A DNA stretch of 64,000 nucleotides from Neodontobutis hainanensis (Eukaryota; Chordata; Actinopteri; Gobiiformes; Odontobutidae): the NCBI GenBank assembly GCA_024349245.1, contig JALDNG010000024.1, forward strand, positions 8,259,501 through 8,323,500, in the 5' to 3' direction. Of this stretch, positions 23,476 through 37,300 are shown piece by piece. The notes beneath the pieces were generated by a model that made no database searches, had not been told where the DNA came from, and saw nothing but the letters and a program-made list of their open reading frames with translations. Positions within the stretch are counted from its first letter, which is position 1. Each line of letters begins with the position of its first letter. The position numbers were made by a program, and so were the translations under genes.

Positions 23476-24687
23476 TTAAGACTTGCTGAGTTTTGGGTAG
23501 AGAGTTTTTATTGGAGAGTGTGTTGTGATAACATTTCCAGAGGAGTTAGTGGTCTCCAGGCCAGCCTCTAACTTCTGAGACGCCATTTCAGTTTGACTAA
23601 AACTGCACTCAAGGAAAGGCAACCCAATCTTTTTTACCTGGCCATCTCTGGTCATCAAACATGGCTTACAGAGCAGTCTCAAAATGGCTCTCCTCATGTC
23701 CTTACTAGTAAGAGTATAGATTATTGGGTTGAGGAGAGAGTTGACAATGGCTACTCCCAGGAAGTACCCTTCCTTATAAAGCAGGCGGCAGCTGCCTGTA
23801 GGGCAGAAAAAATCAAGGAGAAGTAAGACGAAGAGGGGCATCCAACAGGCAATGAAGACCCCCAACACGATGGTGACTGTCTTGAGAAGGGCAATGTACT
23901 TTTGTGACTTCCTTGCTAAACCTTTCCTCATGCTCCCTGAGAGGGTCAGCTTCTGTCGCTGGGTGTTGTTGCGGACAATGCGAAAAACTCTGACATACAG
24001 GACCACAATTGCTAGTAACACTGCACTGAAGACAGATACACAGAAGAGGATGTAACTTTTAGCATAAAGAGGGAGGACCGTGGAGCACTGCTCTAGTCTG
24101 TGCATACAGTTCCATCCCAAAATTGGCAAAACCCCCAGAAATCCCGAAAGGGCCCAACTTGATCCAATGAGTGCCAGCATCCGTCCTTTTTTTGCACCAT
24201 GATATGGCCTCATGGTTACCATAGTAACATGCCGCTCAATTGCAATGGCCAGCAAACTGATGACAGAAGCAGACAGAGTAATAAAGACCCCTCCTTCTCT
24301 GAGGAACCATAGTAGTGGAGTCAGTTTTAGAGAATAAGGTCCTGACATGATTATGTTGGCCATGTAAGCAATCCCAGCCAACAGGTCAGACAGAGTCAAG
24401 TTCCCCAGGAGGTAATACATGGGCACATGAAACTTTTTGTTCCTCCAGATGGCAATGAGGACCACACTGTTCTCTAGGACAATAAGGAGACATACCACCA
24501 AGAATGCAATACTCTCTGGTTTGAGCCCATCAGAGCGGTTTTTTAGTTTGCCTGTGTAGTTGTAATGCTCCACAATCACAGAATTGTCTTGGTATTCCAA
24601 AAAGAAGTGCACATAACTGGGAGCAGGGGTAACAGTGGAAGAGGGGAAGATGGATGTAGTGTGTTCTGCCTCAGTAGTTGCCTCCAT
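23476..24687 (-). CDS. s1pr5: Sphingosine-1-phosphate receptor 5
   Basis: A single-exon class A GPCR of 403 aa. The N-terminal region has HYNYTGKL with an N-glycosylation sequon, shared by S1P receptors. Seven hydrophobic segments follow, with LTLSDLLAGIAYMANI in TM2, FLREGGVF at the start of TM3, ERH in the DRY position, LGWNCMHRLEQCSTVLPLYAK in the second extracellular loop and NSLLNPIIYTL in TM7. A Cys pair lies in the proximal tail. FLREGG contains the Arg-Glu used by this family to hold the S1P head group. Subtype 5 is chosen from HVPMYYLLGNLTLSDLLAG and from keap1 next door, as in human KEAP1-S1PR5. The ERH motif is shared with S1PR3, but other segments and synteny favour S1PR5. Coupling is expected through Gi and G12/13. 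Fish often have two copies; a or b cannot be decided here. Confidence 0.92.
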   Translation of the reverse strand: MEATTEAEHTTSIFPSSTVTPAPSYVHFFLEYQDNSVIVEHYNYTGKLKNRSDGLKPESIAFLVVCLLIVLENSVVLIAIWRNKKFHVPMYYLLGNLTLSDLLAGIAYMANIIMSGPYSLKLTPLLWFLREGGVFITLSASVISLLAIAIERHVTMVTMRPYHGAKKGRMLALIGSSWALSGFLGVLPILGWNCMHRLEQCSTVLPLYAKSYILFCVSVFSAVLLAIVVLYVRVFRIVRNNTQRQKLTLSGSMRKGLARKSQKYIALLKTVTIVLGVFIACWMPLFVLLLLDFFCPTGSCRLLYKEGYFLGVAIVNSLLNPIIYTLTSKDMRRAILRLLCKPCLMTRDGQVKKIGLPFLECSFSQTEMASQKLEAGLETTNSSGNVITTHSPIKTLYPKLSKS

Positions 24688-24699
24688 GCTTGGTCCTGC

Positions 24700-27600
24700 T
24701 TTCTGGTATTCTGCTTGCAGGAAATGGTTATAAAGTCATTTTGTTGATTGTCTTTTGAAACTTTGACTTTGAAAAAAGCCAAGTATTTAAGGACAATTTG
24801 AGTTTCCTCAGTCAGGGCAACATGAAGTTAATAAAGTGTAATCCGCCAAAAAAGGTTTTCTTTTTGCCAAAGGACGGTGCACAATGAGCTCCTTGTCAGA
24901 AGAACTGCAGAATGATATAAAAACAATAAGGCACACAACAAATGGCATTTATTGTGATAAGTTATTATGCACAAACAACTGTACTGTTAAATGTTGAGTC
25001 GTATCATAAGTCATATAATGTCATAGATAACATTTCACAAGTTCACTGTACAATCACTTCTGTGTTCTGGTGCATATTCTTAGCTGAAAAAATAAAAATT
25101 TTTTATATCTCAATGTCTAATGTGAGTCCTAGTTTAGTCTTTCAACCTTTGCAGTAAACTTGAACTGAATAAATCCCTCAGGAAAAGAGAATCGTGTTAA
25201 AGTCAAACATGTATTTAGACTTTCTAATTTTGTTAAAAGTGTGTGTCAGTCAGTTTAAGGTTGTTAAGAGCTATCACATGTGCTGTTCATTTGGCACATA
25301 GAGATGCAGGCCATTCTCTCATAGTGTAAATCACCTTTTACACAAAACCAAAAGAAAAATGTTTATGCCATAACTTTATTTCATTTAGAGAATTTACTCA
25401 GAAAAGTGACAGAGAATGTATGGATAAAATTGCATTCCTCTCTGTGTCATTCATGTCTGTTATGTTTACATAACTGTTATGGTAACATTTAATAGTAGGG
25501 CTGTATTATTTAACCTGTGGAGTGAGATGGAAGTTATAAATTACTACAAATTACTACAAAGGGGCACAAACGACTGGGATTGGGGTGGAGAGTGGATAAC
25601 AGTATGGTAAGTCCAAAAGCAGACATTTATCAAATGGCCATCACTTAAATGTAGTATATACAGTATACTATAACTGACGTGTGCAATTCATTTAGTTGCA
25701 CTAAAGGTCCTTAATGCAATGTACATGCACACCACATCAGAATCAGGTTATTCTTCACATGTTACATTAGTGGAATCATTAAGAAATTACCTTAAAATAG
25801 TTGTGTTGTCCTGCCTTCGTCTGATTTTCAATGACGAGAATCCAAACATGAGCAGCCAGAGACTCACAGCCAGACTGACAAGCAGTGGGAGTGGAGTGAA
25901 AACTTCACAGTTGAAATACACCACCACTAGAAGGGGCTGTCCCAAGGCCAGCCTCTCCGCCTCTGGGATTTTTTTCCTTTACAATAACACAGATGTTTGG
26001 GTATTGTTTGGTCCAACTTATTTTTTGTAAAAGGTCTCTTACATGCGGCTGGACAACATTAGGCATAGTGATGCCTTAAATCCAAGTTGTCTATCAAAGA
26101 GTTGAATGTAGGCAGTGTTTAGTCAGAAACCAAATTATATGTGTAAGAAAGTGACACTCAAAGTTTGGTCTTTTGACACTTGTATCTTTTTCAAATATCT
26201 GTAACAAAAGTAATGTTTTTATTGTCTTCACCTTGAAAGAATTGTTCTGGGAATACAAGGAACAACTATTTTTCATGTGGTTAAAACTTCTTGTGTGATT
26301 TTTCTTTTGCTGGTAATTCCCTTGAACAGCCAGTTTTTACTTCAAACCTCAGTAACATTAGATATGGATGAATGTTCCTCAGAATCAGATAAATATCTTC
26401 CACCTTTACAATTTCCTCCATCCAGGCTTGAGCAATAGTAATGCAAATCTGATTCTCATGGTTTATGTAGAGTGATGGCATCCTAATTCCCAGGGCCTGT
26501 CAGCAAGCTTTGACATGCTTCAGCCTCTCACCTGCTCAACCTTAGCTGCGGGGCGTACAGGAGCTTTATCAGGACACAACAAGCTGAGCTGAGGTAAGTG
26601 AGATGAAAGCTTTTTATTGGCTTCTTGTGTGTTTTAAAGACTGTACTTGCACAACTCATGCACTACTGTATGGCTTTTTTTCCCAATCCCTCTGCTGTTG
26701 ACACTTCCACTGCTGCAACCTGTTGAAGGCGCTTTATTCAAACACCTTTCCTTGTTCGTTGCATTGTGACAGTTGGAAATCCTGCTCTTTAACTGGTTAC
26801 TTTACACTGTAGCTGCAAAAACAGAGGCGTTCTTCTGTGAAAACACATTTGTTGTAGGATTAGTGTGGTTCAGTTTAAGTGGCCATTGGCTCCACAGAAT
26901 TAGTATGAGTTTCTCACACTGTTTCTCTCTCACATTCCTCCAAATTCTGTATTTTCAGCTGACAAGTGTCTCCTGTGTGAGATCCTTATAATGTCAGTGT
27001 CACACATCAGTAAGTGAATAGTTCTGTCAGCTTAAGCTGCCCAATGGGATAGTTACTTTATTTGGGTCAATTAAACTTATTATATATTAAAAAACAAAAC
27101 AGCATATCTGCATCATAATTAAACCTAAGAATTGTAATCATTAAGTTGTCTAAAAGCAACATGTTACATTTAACAGACGTCCTTAATGTCTGTGCTGCTG
27201 CGTGTAGTAGACTAATATCCTGCCAGAGTGAATGGTGAGACCTCTCTTCAAAGCCTCAAAAAGAAAAAAAACAGAAGTCTGACACTGTCTGAACAGTCTA
27301 ACAGACGCAGAAGACTCTCGTGCATGAACAGGAAGGAAAAATGGTTCTCTTTCTTTCCTGTCATCTTGATCACTTACTTTGTCATGTCTGGTTTCTTACT
27401 GTTTCATCTCTCTTTTTACAACTCTTTTCCTGTTTCTTTTTTATCTTGTTTCAGCTGACTGAACTCATCATCGTAGCATCACTGCAGTGTAATGCTGAGA
27501 GCTTTACATTAACCTTGCTCCACTTGAGAGTAGACATCAAAATGGATCAGGCATCCAGGAGGGATTTATTTTTGGTTGTCCTATGCCACAATATATTGGG

Positions 27601-30530
27601 CATATTTGGGTGTAATGGCTCAATCTCAAGATAGGCATTGTTGGTGCCCATAGTCTGTAGTATGTTTACAACCTTACTACCCTAAGTAAAAGCTGGAAAG
27701 CTTCAAATTAGGCTAGGCTTTATAAAAGTTTTTAATATGCCATCACCCTCTAAAGGCCTGTCAAGTTCTTTTCAGTCCTCTTACTCATCACCTAAACAGT
27801 TCAAACATGAGGTCTTTCTAAGGCTATCGGGCCATGGCTCCTCCTGCAATCCATCACCACTCCATCCTCGCTCCTAGTCCACTGATAAGTCTCTGTACAG
27901 ACAGACTAGGTCTCGGATGATAAGACACATTCCTCACTGTAAGGAATTGTATTTCTCTTTTTTTCTGTGCGACGTAGCAGAATTGCCCTTCACCTGAAGT
28001 ACATTTATCTCCTCTTCAGTTTCACTATCCTGTTTTCAGTCTTTAGTATCCAGTGACATCAGTCTGCAGACAGTACAAGCCACTCATCAGTGCAATGTAT
28101 GTTTGGATTTTCCAGTCGACTTGCCTGGGTTTGGGAACTACTCAAGAACAATTCATGAGGATCTGAGATCTTTTGAATTACTTGTGGGGCACACAGGAGG
28201 ATGAGTTCAGAGGTAACGTTTGAAAGGGAGGGGGCAAAGTAAGAAAGGGGTACAGAGACCTTTTAACCACAGCTGAGCAGTTGTGAGGAGATACAGCTCT
28301 ATTTCCTTTGACAGGAAACGACCCCTATAGCTTTAATCACACTGATAACAAGAGAGAGTTCAAGACAAAGAAAAAAAATCATGTGTGTTTGGATGCAAAT
28401 TTGTGAGTTCCATAAAAAATGTTTTCTGTGTTTTCCTTCTATATTTGAATGTGTCTGCAGTTTTCATTAAGGTAGTTCCCTCGTCTGCCATACAAGTGCT
28501 TCAGATTACTAAACACTCCTGGGCCACTTCATGCAGTGTTGTTGTGTTACTGTGCTGTAGCAGTCTGGGTGTGTTCAGGCCAGTACTGACAGACTACCAG
28601 CCTAATGATTTCCAGACAACGTGAGTATTCTGTGTGACACTGACACCCCTTTGGCTCTTTAACCATCTTAAAAGTGGCGCGGTCATACCAGTAATGTCAG
28701 GGTGAGCTAACACACAGCACAAAGCACAAACATTGGTATTTTTGGGGCTCTTTCAGTGTGTGAGCACATGTCAGCTAGAGGTTTTGCATATACTTTTACT
28801 AAACTAATATCTGTGCAAAACTCTGATATGACTGTTTGTCCCAAAAGCTTCTCTTTGTATTCTCTAACCTGACTGCTAATGAAAAATGTTGTGCTTCTGT
28901 ACAGAGGACTTGAGTCTGACAGATTGCCTCTTGGACTATGAACATTAATGCTTCCTAAAAAGTATATTCTAAAGTATACAAAATTATCTTTATTGCCATA
29001 TCTATTGTGACATTTTAGTCTAAAGTTCACAGTAAAGCAAGTATGATACAGACAATGTTTCCTTAGGCTATTGGCTAGGGATCAAACAATGCTGTACAAT
29101 TTAGAAGTTGGCCGCTGATGTTTAAAACTTGCTTAGACAGCTTTCTGATTCAATTTATATTATTTATCATGTTATTTTGTACAATATTTTCATAATTGTG
29201 GTACAGAACTGTAAGCTGTCTTTCACCTTTGATAAAAATTCAAAATAAAATGTGAAGTAACTGTGTTTTTTGTTTTACTCATACCAGTGCTGACTAAACA
29301 CTTTGCTTAAACACCTTTGCAGGGACCTTTTTGTCATCACAAATGATTTTGAACAAAGAAAATTACAAGCACACAGCAGTCAGTTGGATCTGTGTAAAAA
29401 AGACATTTATTTTTACTCCATCTTTTGTTTGATAATTCTTGCTCTCTTTCTTTTTGGCCCCTTGAAATTCCATCTTGTGTTTCCTTCCTAAAACCAGTAA
29501 GAATGTAAATGAATGCCAGATCTCCCAGTTTTGGCCCCATCTTGCATCTGGGATATAAAATGTGCAGCCAAGTTGCTTTTAGGGTGAGAGTGAAGAGAAG
29601 GGCCTGTGATAGACTTAAGATTTAACTTTAGTTTTTTTTTTAGAGGCAGTTTTAACTTTTGGCTCTGCTCATATCTGTCTTGATTTAAATAGTGTTATAT
29701 AAACATCGAGGCAAAATGGGCAGTACCAGCTCGGTCACGCAGACTTTAGATTAGCATGACTAGAAGTCTTTTGAACTTAAGTCATGCTTCCTCTTATTCT
29801 TTGTGTATAAGCTAAGAAAACACACAATCAACGGGATAGCAGACTAGTTTCTTCCATTTAACCCCTGCAAGCTCGGATCATAAACTGAACATTTCCAGAA
29901 GAGCCTTCCCCCTGTGGTTACTTTATTCTATCCATTTCATTTGTTAGACATTTGTGGTCAGGTCAGAAGGTTGGCCATGAAAAATGAAAGCAGGGCCTTT
30001 AAGTATGGGCATTTTTACAACATAAAACTCTTAATATTGCTTTTATTACACTAAACTTATTATTTATTTATTCATTTATTCATTCCTATTATTCAGTCCT
30101 CACCAAATCCTCTTTTTTTAAATGGTATGTTTTGCTGTAGAAAGTTAACTTTACCCAGGGTCACAAGTAAAAATATTGACCTAAATGGAACTATAAGGCA
30201 AGCCTTTGTTTGAATGTTTAACTATAATAGTGTGACCTTATCAGATGTCATGTTGACACAATATTTCAGTCTTGTACAGCGTGAATCACACATACAGTGT
30301 TAATTCAAAGACTTGCTTTATTGCATACTTGACATAATCAAAACAGTAGGATTTAACAAAGTAAGCATGTGTCCTAACTCGCTTGTTAACACAAAGCATA
30401 TGTGGCTCTCTGCCAGCCGATCTGTTGATACATATATAATTTGGCTGCCATTGTAAGTTGCCTTATGACTGTATGATTTTTGTTTATTTTTTATTATCCC
30501 CGTGGGTAAAATCTTAGTTGGCAGCAAGTT
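24700..30530. other. Gene desert, left part
   Basis: No convincing exon was found on either strand. The s1pr5 promoter probably lies within the first 2 kb. Short open frames such as 28385-28624 and 27320-27634 are signal-peptide-like only because they are T-rich, and show no family match. A small tandem copy (aattactacaa) occurs near 25541-25562. Confidence 0.5.
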
Positions 30531-30532
30531 TT

Positions 30533-30682
30533 TTTTTTTATGTTGATGGGGGAAACCAGAGTACACAGAGGAAACCCACCCATCAAGGGGAAAAACATGC
30601 AAACCCCAAACGTCCAACCCGACATGGGAGTTGAACCCTGGACCTTCTTGCTGAGTGAGCATGCAAACCACTGTACCCCCAG
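30533..30682 (-). repeat. Dispersed fish repeat, SINE-like
   Basis: Read on the minus strand, it has GGTCCAGGGTTCAACTCCC, similar to a tRNA B box. This is followed by GGGTTTGCATG and by CTCTGTGTACTCTGGTTTCC, a combination I recognise as a very common dispersed repeat in fish genomes. It is diverged and shortened. The exact family needs a repeat library. Confidence 0.6.
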
Positions 30683-30689
30683 TAAAATC

Positions 30690-33600
30690 TCCTACTGCTG
30701 CCTGGCAAAGACTTCTACGAGGAAAGCAAGAAACCTGAAGTACCTGTCCAAAATTTAGCAGAGTTCAAATAAACTTTTAAAAGATTTTATTTTTGTAGTG
30801 ACCTTCATGATCTCTTCTTCAACCCCCTAATTTTTCCACACCAACCCATTAGGAGAAATAAACCCAATGATGTCATCCAAGCTCTGCAACCAATTAAGTG
30901 CGGTTAAGAGAAACTCAAATGCTCAAACTTAATGTGTTTCACTCAGATTGTTACCCTTCATATCTGTGTTACTCAGTCTTTGTACCCCTCACGTCCTCTG
31001 CCCCATGAATGGAGCCGCCACTACTCCCCCTTCTTCTCAAAATCCACATTTCCAAGCTGCTTGTTCCATAAGCACTACAATGTCAGGTCACACACACACA
31101 CCAGCAGCTGGCTCTTGTTTCGAGCACGAGTTCATCACAGGTTCCAGTAAAAGCAATATCATGGATGCAATGACAGACTCTATGCCTAACTAGGACAGCT
31201 GGCCTCCTTCTCCTAATTGTCTCCGGCTAAAAAAATGGGAACTTTAATTATATTTAAAAAGGCTCTTAAATGAGAATTGCAGGTATTTCCGTTCAGCTTT
31301 GAGTGATGGCTGCACCAGAATATACATCAGTCTACACACTACACATATTCACAAGGGATTGGGCCAAATTCTTTTAGAGCTATGTTTGACAAAAAATATG
31401 CAAACTGAGGTTTCCAGTCAAAGTTTTTCCTTTAAAAAAAATAAAAAATAGAAAAAAAACCAACAACCCAAAAAGAACAAGAATTGTTCTTGACTTCTGA
31501 TTAAACATCATTTGATTGCAACCCACCGCTGAAGTATTAGGTTGCTTTTGAGATAGCCACATACATTTGTCCACAGATATCTTTGTTTGTCAGGAATATG
31601 CACTTAAAATTAAAATTGTCAGATCAACACATTTGGATGCAAGCACTGATCCTGGGCCTTCCATTGCTTAAACCAAATAACCGTGCACCCAAGAGGTCAT
31701 ACTCATACAATCCTCTTGGCAGATCTTTTAAAGGCATTGGCATTTCCAACCCTGTTAAAATGCCATGCTGCAGCATAAAATGATTTATGCAAAAAGTTAT
31801 TCCCAAAAGAAAATCTAAATCAAGATCATGTAACTTTTGCGACATGCAGGAGCAAGCGCATGATACTATCAAACTCACAGATGACTGCTGGGAATGAGAC
31901 GACTGGAATTCCACCGTTGCCTTAGTAATATGTCTGTAAACAGTAAATCAACAGGTCACTTTTTGCTTGATTTTGGTGTTTTCTTTGCAAAGATTTTTGT
32001 TTCCCCAATGACTGATAAGCCTCACTGTTTTAGGAAGCCTGATTATACGAGCAAACGGCCAACATACTGTTCCCAAATTAGTCCTTATGGTCTCCCAGCC
32101 TATAACTGGCGGCGTCAGGACAAAGAACAGCTAAAGTGTCTTTGCAAGTTGCTGTTAACTATTTAACAATTGGCTAAGACTGTTGACTATGTGGTTACTG
32201 TGTTCTCCTGTGATTCTGTTGAAAAGGATTGACAGAGGCAGAGGTATTTTTACATGTGGCAAAAAATGTAAAGCAGAGGAGATGGATTTCACAAGCTTCC
32301 TGATATGTCTCTGACATGCCCACTGGGATCTGTCATGTAGGACCTTTCCCCTCTATAGGTAGGACGCTAAAGGCAATTGAGAGGGCAAGAAAACAATAAA
32401 GAAACAGAGGCAAATAATGAGGGACAAAAGCGGGATAGGCATTTTTATATTAGCCATTTTTCCTGTATGGAACCTTAAACAACTTGTAAAGCCCTACAAG
32501 TTATTTTCAATAATCATCCAGGAATATGTCATTGCCGGAAGAGAAATGGCACTCTTATTTCTAGCTTGTTTAGACTAGAGCACAAAATATTGCCTATAAT
32601 TCCTCACACTGTCATCTAGTGTCCTTGTATTTTTGCTAACCCAAACCTCTGTTCCCCGGAGGACATTTTTCCTTGTCATTTTTTTAGGCCTGAGTGTTTC
32701 ACATAGACATGGCCAGTCTTTCACTTCTGCACTTTTCTCCCCTGCGTTGGAGTGCCCTGTCCGGAAAAATAAATAAAAGTTCGGCCTCAGCTGCAGTGCA
32801 TCTTTTAGCAAAGTCACAAGAAACAGAGCAGTTGCACACTGTTAATGGGTCTGACTATTACTTAGTGAGTTTAAAAGTATAGACTCAGGTCGCAAGAAAA
32901 CATGTGGCCAGATGACGTGACGTATGTATGGGAACTCAGCTGGCAGATGTCATCCTTCGCATGTTGTTATTTGGATGTGAACAGAAGATAAATATCCTCT
33001 TTAGGCTAACATCCAAGCACTTAGGTCAAGACAGCTTGTAATGTAATAAGTACCGGACAATTCCAATTTGTGCTGCATAAACCAAAAGTGAATGCATGTT
33101 TTTTTGCCATTCTAAGCCAATCTTTGCCAATAAGACTCTCAATCATTACACTCCAGACTGGCAGAACACAGAAGACTGATTAAAAGCAAATCACATTACA
33201 ACTTGTTTGTATGTGTTTCCACCTCAACCACTTTGTTTGTTTGTTTGTTTGTTTGTTTGTTCTTGGTCCTTTGCAAAAGCAGCTGTCATTTTCCCCAAAG
33301 CTTTTAATAGTCAAGATAAAAGGTTAACCTTGTGTGATCTTTCAAGGAAACTTGGGGGTTGAAGCAATACCTTTGGCCTATGTATAGTAAGTGCACAGGC
33401 ATTTGCATTTGCGTAGCGTGTATGAGTGGCTCATATGCACTAAGCTACACAGAGAGTTAAAAATACACCACGGAAATGTAGCTCTGCAACAATATCTGTC
33501 AACTGTGACCATGGGCTCTTAATGACTATTCCTGATAGATTGTTTTCATTCTTTACATTTACCTGATTCCCTCAAAGTGCTCCACTCTAGTTATAGCCTT

Positions 33601-34080
33601 CATGCAGATATTTTGTTTCACATTAACTTGTTTTCCTCGGTGACCCTGCACCCTCCTTCTTGAGGGCTGCATTAACCTCGCTTTACAACAATTAAAGCAG
33701 AATGTGTGAAGCGTTAGCACGTTGGTGCTCTCTGGCCAGATACGTAACTGAGCTAAAAGCAGCTGTTTGAGTTGGATCCTGTAACGTGTTCACATGTTCC
33801 ATTAGGATCTGCACTCCCAGGGCAGCAATGGAGTGACGGACTCCAGATGTTGTCCACGTTTTTTAAAAACCCTTGCAGGATACAACAAGTGAGATGGGCT
33901 GTTTTCAGTCACAGGAGAAGGATGAGAACATCTCATGGTGATTTAAAACGTTGTAGAAGGTGCAATACTTTATTTATTTTTTCAGTGCTTGGCTTATAAT
34001 TTTTGAATATTAATGACACATATTGGTCCCAACAATAACACCACACTAATTTTGTTATTATGTTGTAGTTGTAGTTTATG
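30690..34080. other. Gene desert, middle part
   Basis: AT-rich non-coding sequence with no supported gene. A (TTTG)n microsatellite lies at 33232-33261. Confidence 0.5.
33232..33261. repeat. (TTTG)n microsatellite
   Basis: About seven uninterrupted TTTG units. Confidence 0.9.
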
Positions 34081-34082
34081 TA

Positions 34083-34364
34083 CAGTGGCTCAGGAGTTAG
34101 AGCAGGTTGTCCAATAAGCAAAAGTTGGAGGTTTGATCAAAGGTTGGAGTATTTGGGCAAGACACTTCACCCACCTTGCCTCCAGTGTCTGTGCTGTTGA
34201 TACATGAATGTGTTGATTGTGTTGATCGGAAAAGTCTGCTCCAGGGCTGCTGTGGCTACAGAGGTAGCTCACCACCACCACAGTGTGAATGGAAGAATAG
34301 AAGCATGAGGTAAAGTGCTTTGGGTGAAAAAAACACAATATAAATGCATGCCATTTACTATTTA
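34083..34364 (+). repeat. tRNA-derived SINE with L2-like tail
   Basis: The head has GTGGCTCAGGAGTTAGAGCAGG (A-box-like) and GGTTTGATC (degenerate B box) about 35 bases later. The end has GTAAAGTGCTTTGGGTG and ATATAAATGCATGCCATTTA, resembling the shared 3' tail of L2-mobilised fish SINEs (aagcgctttgggtg...tataaatg). At roughly 280 bases it looks like a full-length, mutated copy inserted in plus orientation. Confidence 0.7.
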
Positions 34365-34369
34365 CTTCT

Positions 34370-37300
34370 TGGAAAATATCACCGTAGGGGCTCTGATTAA
34401 ATTATGTTTGCAGATGTAAACACTACTGGGTGGTTCATAGACAATGATGATCAAGACAGACTCCTCAATCAGTGATTCAGTTAAATTTGTTTATGTGTGC
34501 TTGTCTCAGATGTCCTGATGTTATTTCATTACTGTTTGTTTATGTCGAATGTGGAGTCTTCATTGTCTGGGCAGAAGGCACCCGTTACAGTAACACTGCA
34601 GAGACACTGGACACTGATTAGCAGCATGTGAACTTCTGCTGCAGCCTGTTGTCCGTAACCTTTGTCCAAACGAGACATCTGTGCTCTCAAGGGGAAGAGA
34701 ATATCGTCACTGGTGAGGTTTTCTCCTCAAGGCATTTCATGTAGAATCAAGCTTTTCAAACTTTTCTCTCATGACTCAGGGTTTTTATTTTCAAATAAAC
34801 AATAAGCATTCAAGTTTGAAATTAAAGTAAATTTATGCATTAGCTGATCCTGTTTGGACTAGTTTCGTTTTATTAGTTGGTGCAAGTGAAGTGATTCAGA
34901 ACAGAAAAGGGGGCATTGGTCATAATATACATACAATGCTTTATTACATTATCTTCTATCTATCAATATGATTATTAAAGGTTTAATTATATATTAAACA
35001 CCTGAAAACTGACCTTTACTTTATTACTGTTAGCTCCTTACAGTAAATGTTGAATGCAATGGGAACAAAATAGAGTCATCTCTAATACGTTGGCACTGCC
35101 CTGCGTTCATTGAATCCAAGTTGTCATCTGTGCATAGTTACCACTAGTTGCATTTTTTGTGGTGTATGGTTTGGCTCTGGTCTCTCTCTGATTTCTCCTC
35201 CTTAAGGAGTCAACTTAGCTATAAATCTAAAATGTTAAACAGAGCTCCAATCTAGACAGGATATTTTGCCACATCACAGATAAAGTAGTCGGTAATTGAA
35301 ATAATTGGTGTCTAGGGGGTTTAATTTAATGTAGTGATTGTGGTGGCTTATAATGGCACTAATGTGATGTACATCTGGGTCACAGTGGAGTCCTATTTAA
35401 GAAACATGCAATGTGTTTATAGTAGGCAAGATGGGATTGTGCTGCCTATGATCACAGTCTTCCATCTAACATCTCTAAAACTGATGCCTTTCATCTGACA
35501 AGACAAATGCAAAGTTTATCTGTAACCAGAAATAACACAATCAGCTTCACTTGTAAGGTGATCCAACTCAAGCTAGTGATGGAAAAACATTAAATAAAAG
35601 GCACAAGCTGTCTAAAGAGGCATATATTTAATAGTGGTGCACTAAAAGCAGCTGACACAAGCCTCACTCCCATTATGGACCCCCTCATAAAATGGCTTTT
35701 CACTCAAAACTAAGGACATTTTTAATATTACTTGTATATAGAAAGTGAGAAAGACCATTAATGAGATTAGCTTTAACTAACTTTAAACAAAGCAGTGACA
35801 CTCCAATAGTGACATACGATCTTCAGTTTACATTAAGAGCACTTACTGTAAAGACACCTGCTTAGTGCCACATAATGACATGGAATTAATGTCTAGCACA
35901 CAACACTTTAGTCGAGAGACAAGACACTGCCTGGTCTTTAAATGATGTCAGATCTTCTGCAAATAAACCATTCATGGACACGAGAGGATGGAGCCTATCT
36001 CTTGACCCTTAGAGTACTTTGGAGTTCGGGTTCCTCTTAACCACAGAGAGTTTCCATGTGCGGGTAATAGTTGCTGTGTGAAAGTGTAGATGAAAATGCT
36101 GTAGGGTGACCTCCTCCAAAGCCACTTAGAATGGTAAACTGGTGAGAAAATAATTGTCTAATACAAGAAGTAAAGACTGTTGAGCCAATACACGTTGTCA
36201 TTATATACTGTACATGTTGATGAAATCATGTTTAAACAGTGTCTGAATCCATTGAATAAACATACTGTATTTCCCAGTTGCTTTCCTAGACAACTGGAGC
36301 CATTACCAACCACCAGAGAAACCCAAAGCTTTCTCCCATAAGCCCCTCTACTCCTGCTGCCTCTTTCTATCCCTTCTCCTCTCCCATCTCATCCTCTGTG
36401 GTTTTGGATTCAGTTATTGAATGCGTCATTCTAATTGGCCTAAATTTTTCTCCTTCTCCACTCTCCTTTCTTTTTCTCTGCGTCGGACATTCACATATTT
36501 CAAAAGTCGAGGCCTCGCCAATGAGGGAGGGTTTGTAAGAAAATACGGGAAATCAAAATGTGTGGAGTCCAATGAAGCTGTACCCCAGTAATAGTTTAAA
36601 AAAAGAGTGTGGAGAGTGTGGTTTGTGGGTGCGGTGCCTTGGGTTTTTTACTGAGCAAAGGAGTGATTTACCTCACACACACTGAAACACAGAACCTGCT
36701 GAACTGAAGGAATGCACAAAGCACTCACCACAGAGTAGAGTACCAAGAGTACACATGTGTCTTCTGGGCTTGTTTGACTTTTACCCTGGGTACAGCGTAA
36801 GATACAGTATATCAAACGTTTTCATCATCATTATCAAGCACTATTTCAATATTGAAAGGTCAAACACAAGTGAAAGATCATTTACTCACAATGTTCAGGT
36901 TCAAAGTTCAATGCACTATTATTCACTATCCAAGTCTCCTTTTTTTAATAGCCTGGACAGTTTCAGAAAATTATGCTACTCTTTATACTCAAGGTTGGTA
37001 AAATGTGACATTTACAAAGATAATTTGTTCATTTAAAGTTATTTTTGTATATTTATACTGTGTGGACGTTGTCATTTGAACAACATACTGTCCTTTTCTA
37101 AGACTGTGCAGCCCACACGTATAGAAGGAAAATGTTCAAGCAGACATTTACGAGCAGTGTGGGCTTGTGGGGGCTACAGAAACCCAAAAGAAAGTGGTTG
37201 ATGAAGGAGGTCTAAACAAGCCTTTGTTGATAACAGAGAAGAATGATGTTGAGCTGTACAGCAGTAGATGGTATCTGTTTTATGGTGAACAGAAGATGGG

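Noticed and set aside
23476..24687. s1pr3 instead of s1pr5
   Set aside because: ERH is shared with S1PR3, but the TM2-TM3 region and the keap1 neighbour support S1PR5.
27228..27634. Two overlapping open frames with hydrophobic T-rich stretches
   Set aside because: Composition-driven; no conserved motif, no convincing start context or splice partners.
30540..30682. Possible tRNA gene from the GGGTTCAACTCCC box on the minus strand
   Set aside because: No cloverleaf with matching acceptor arms could be formed, and the flanks match a common dispersed fish repeat.
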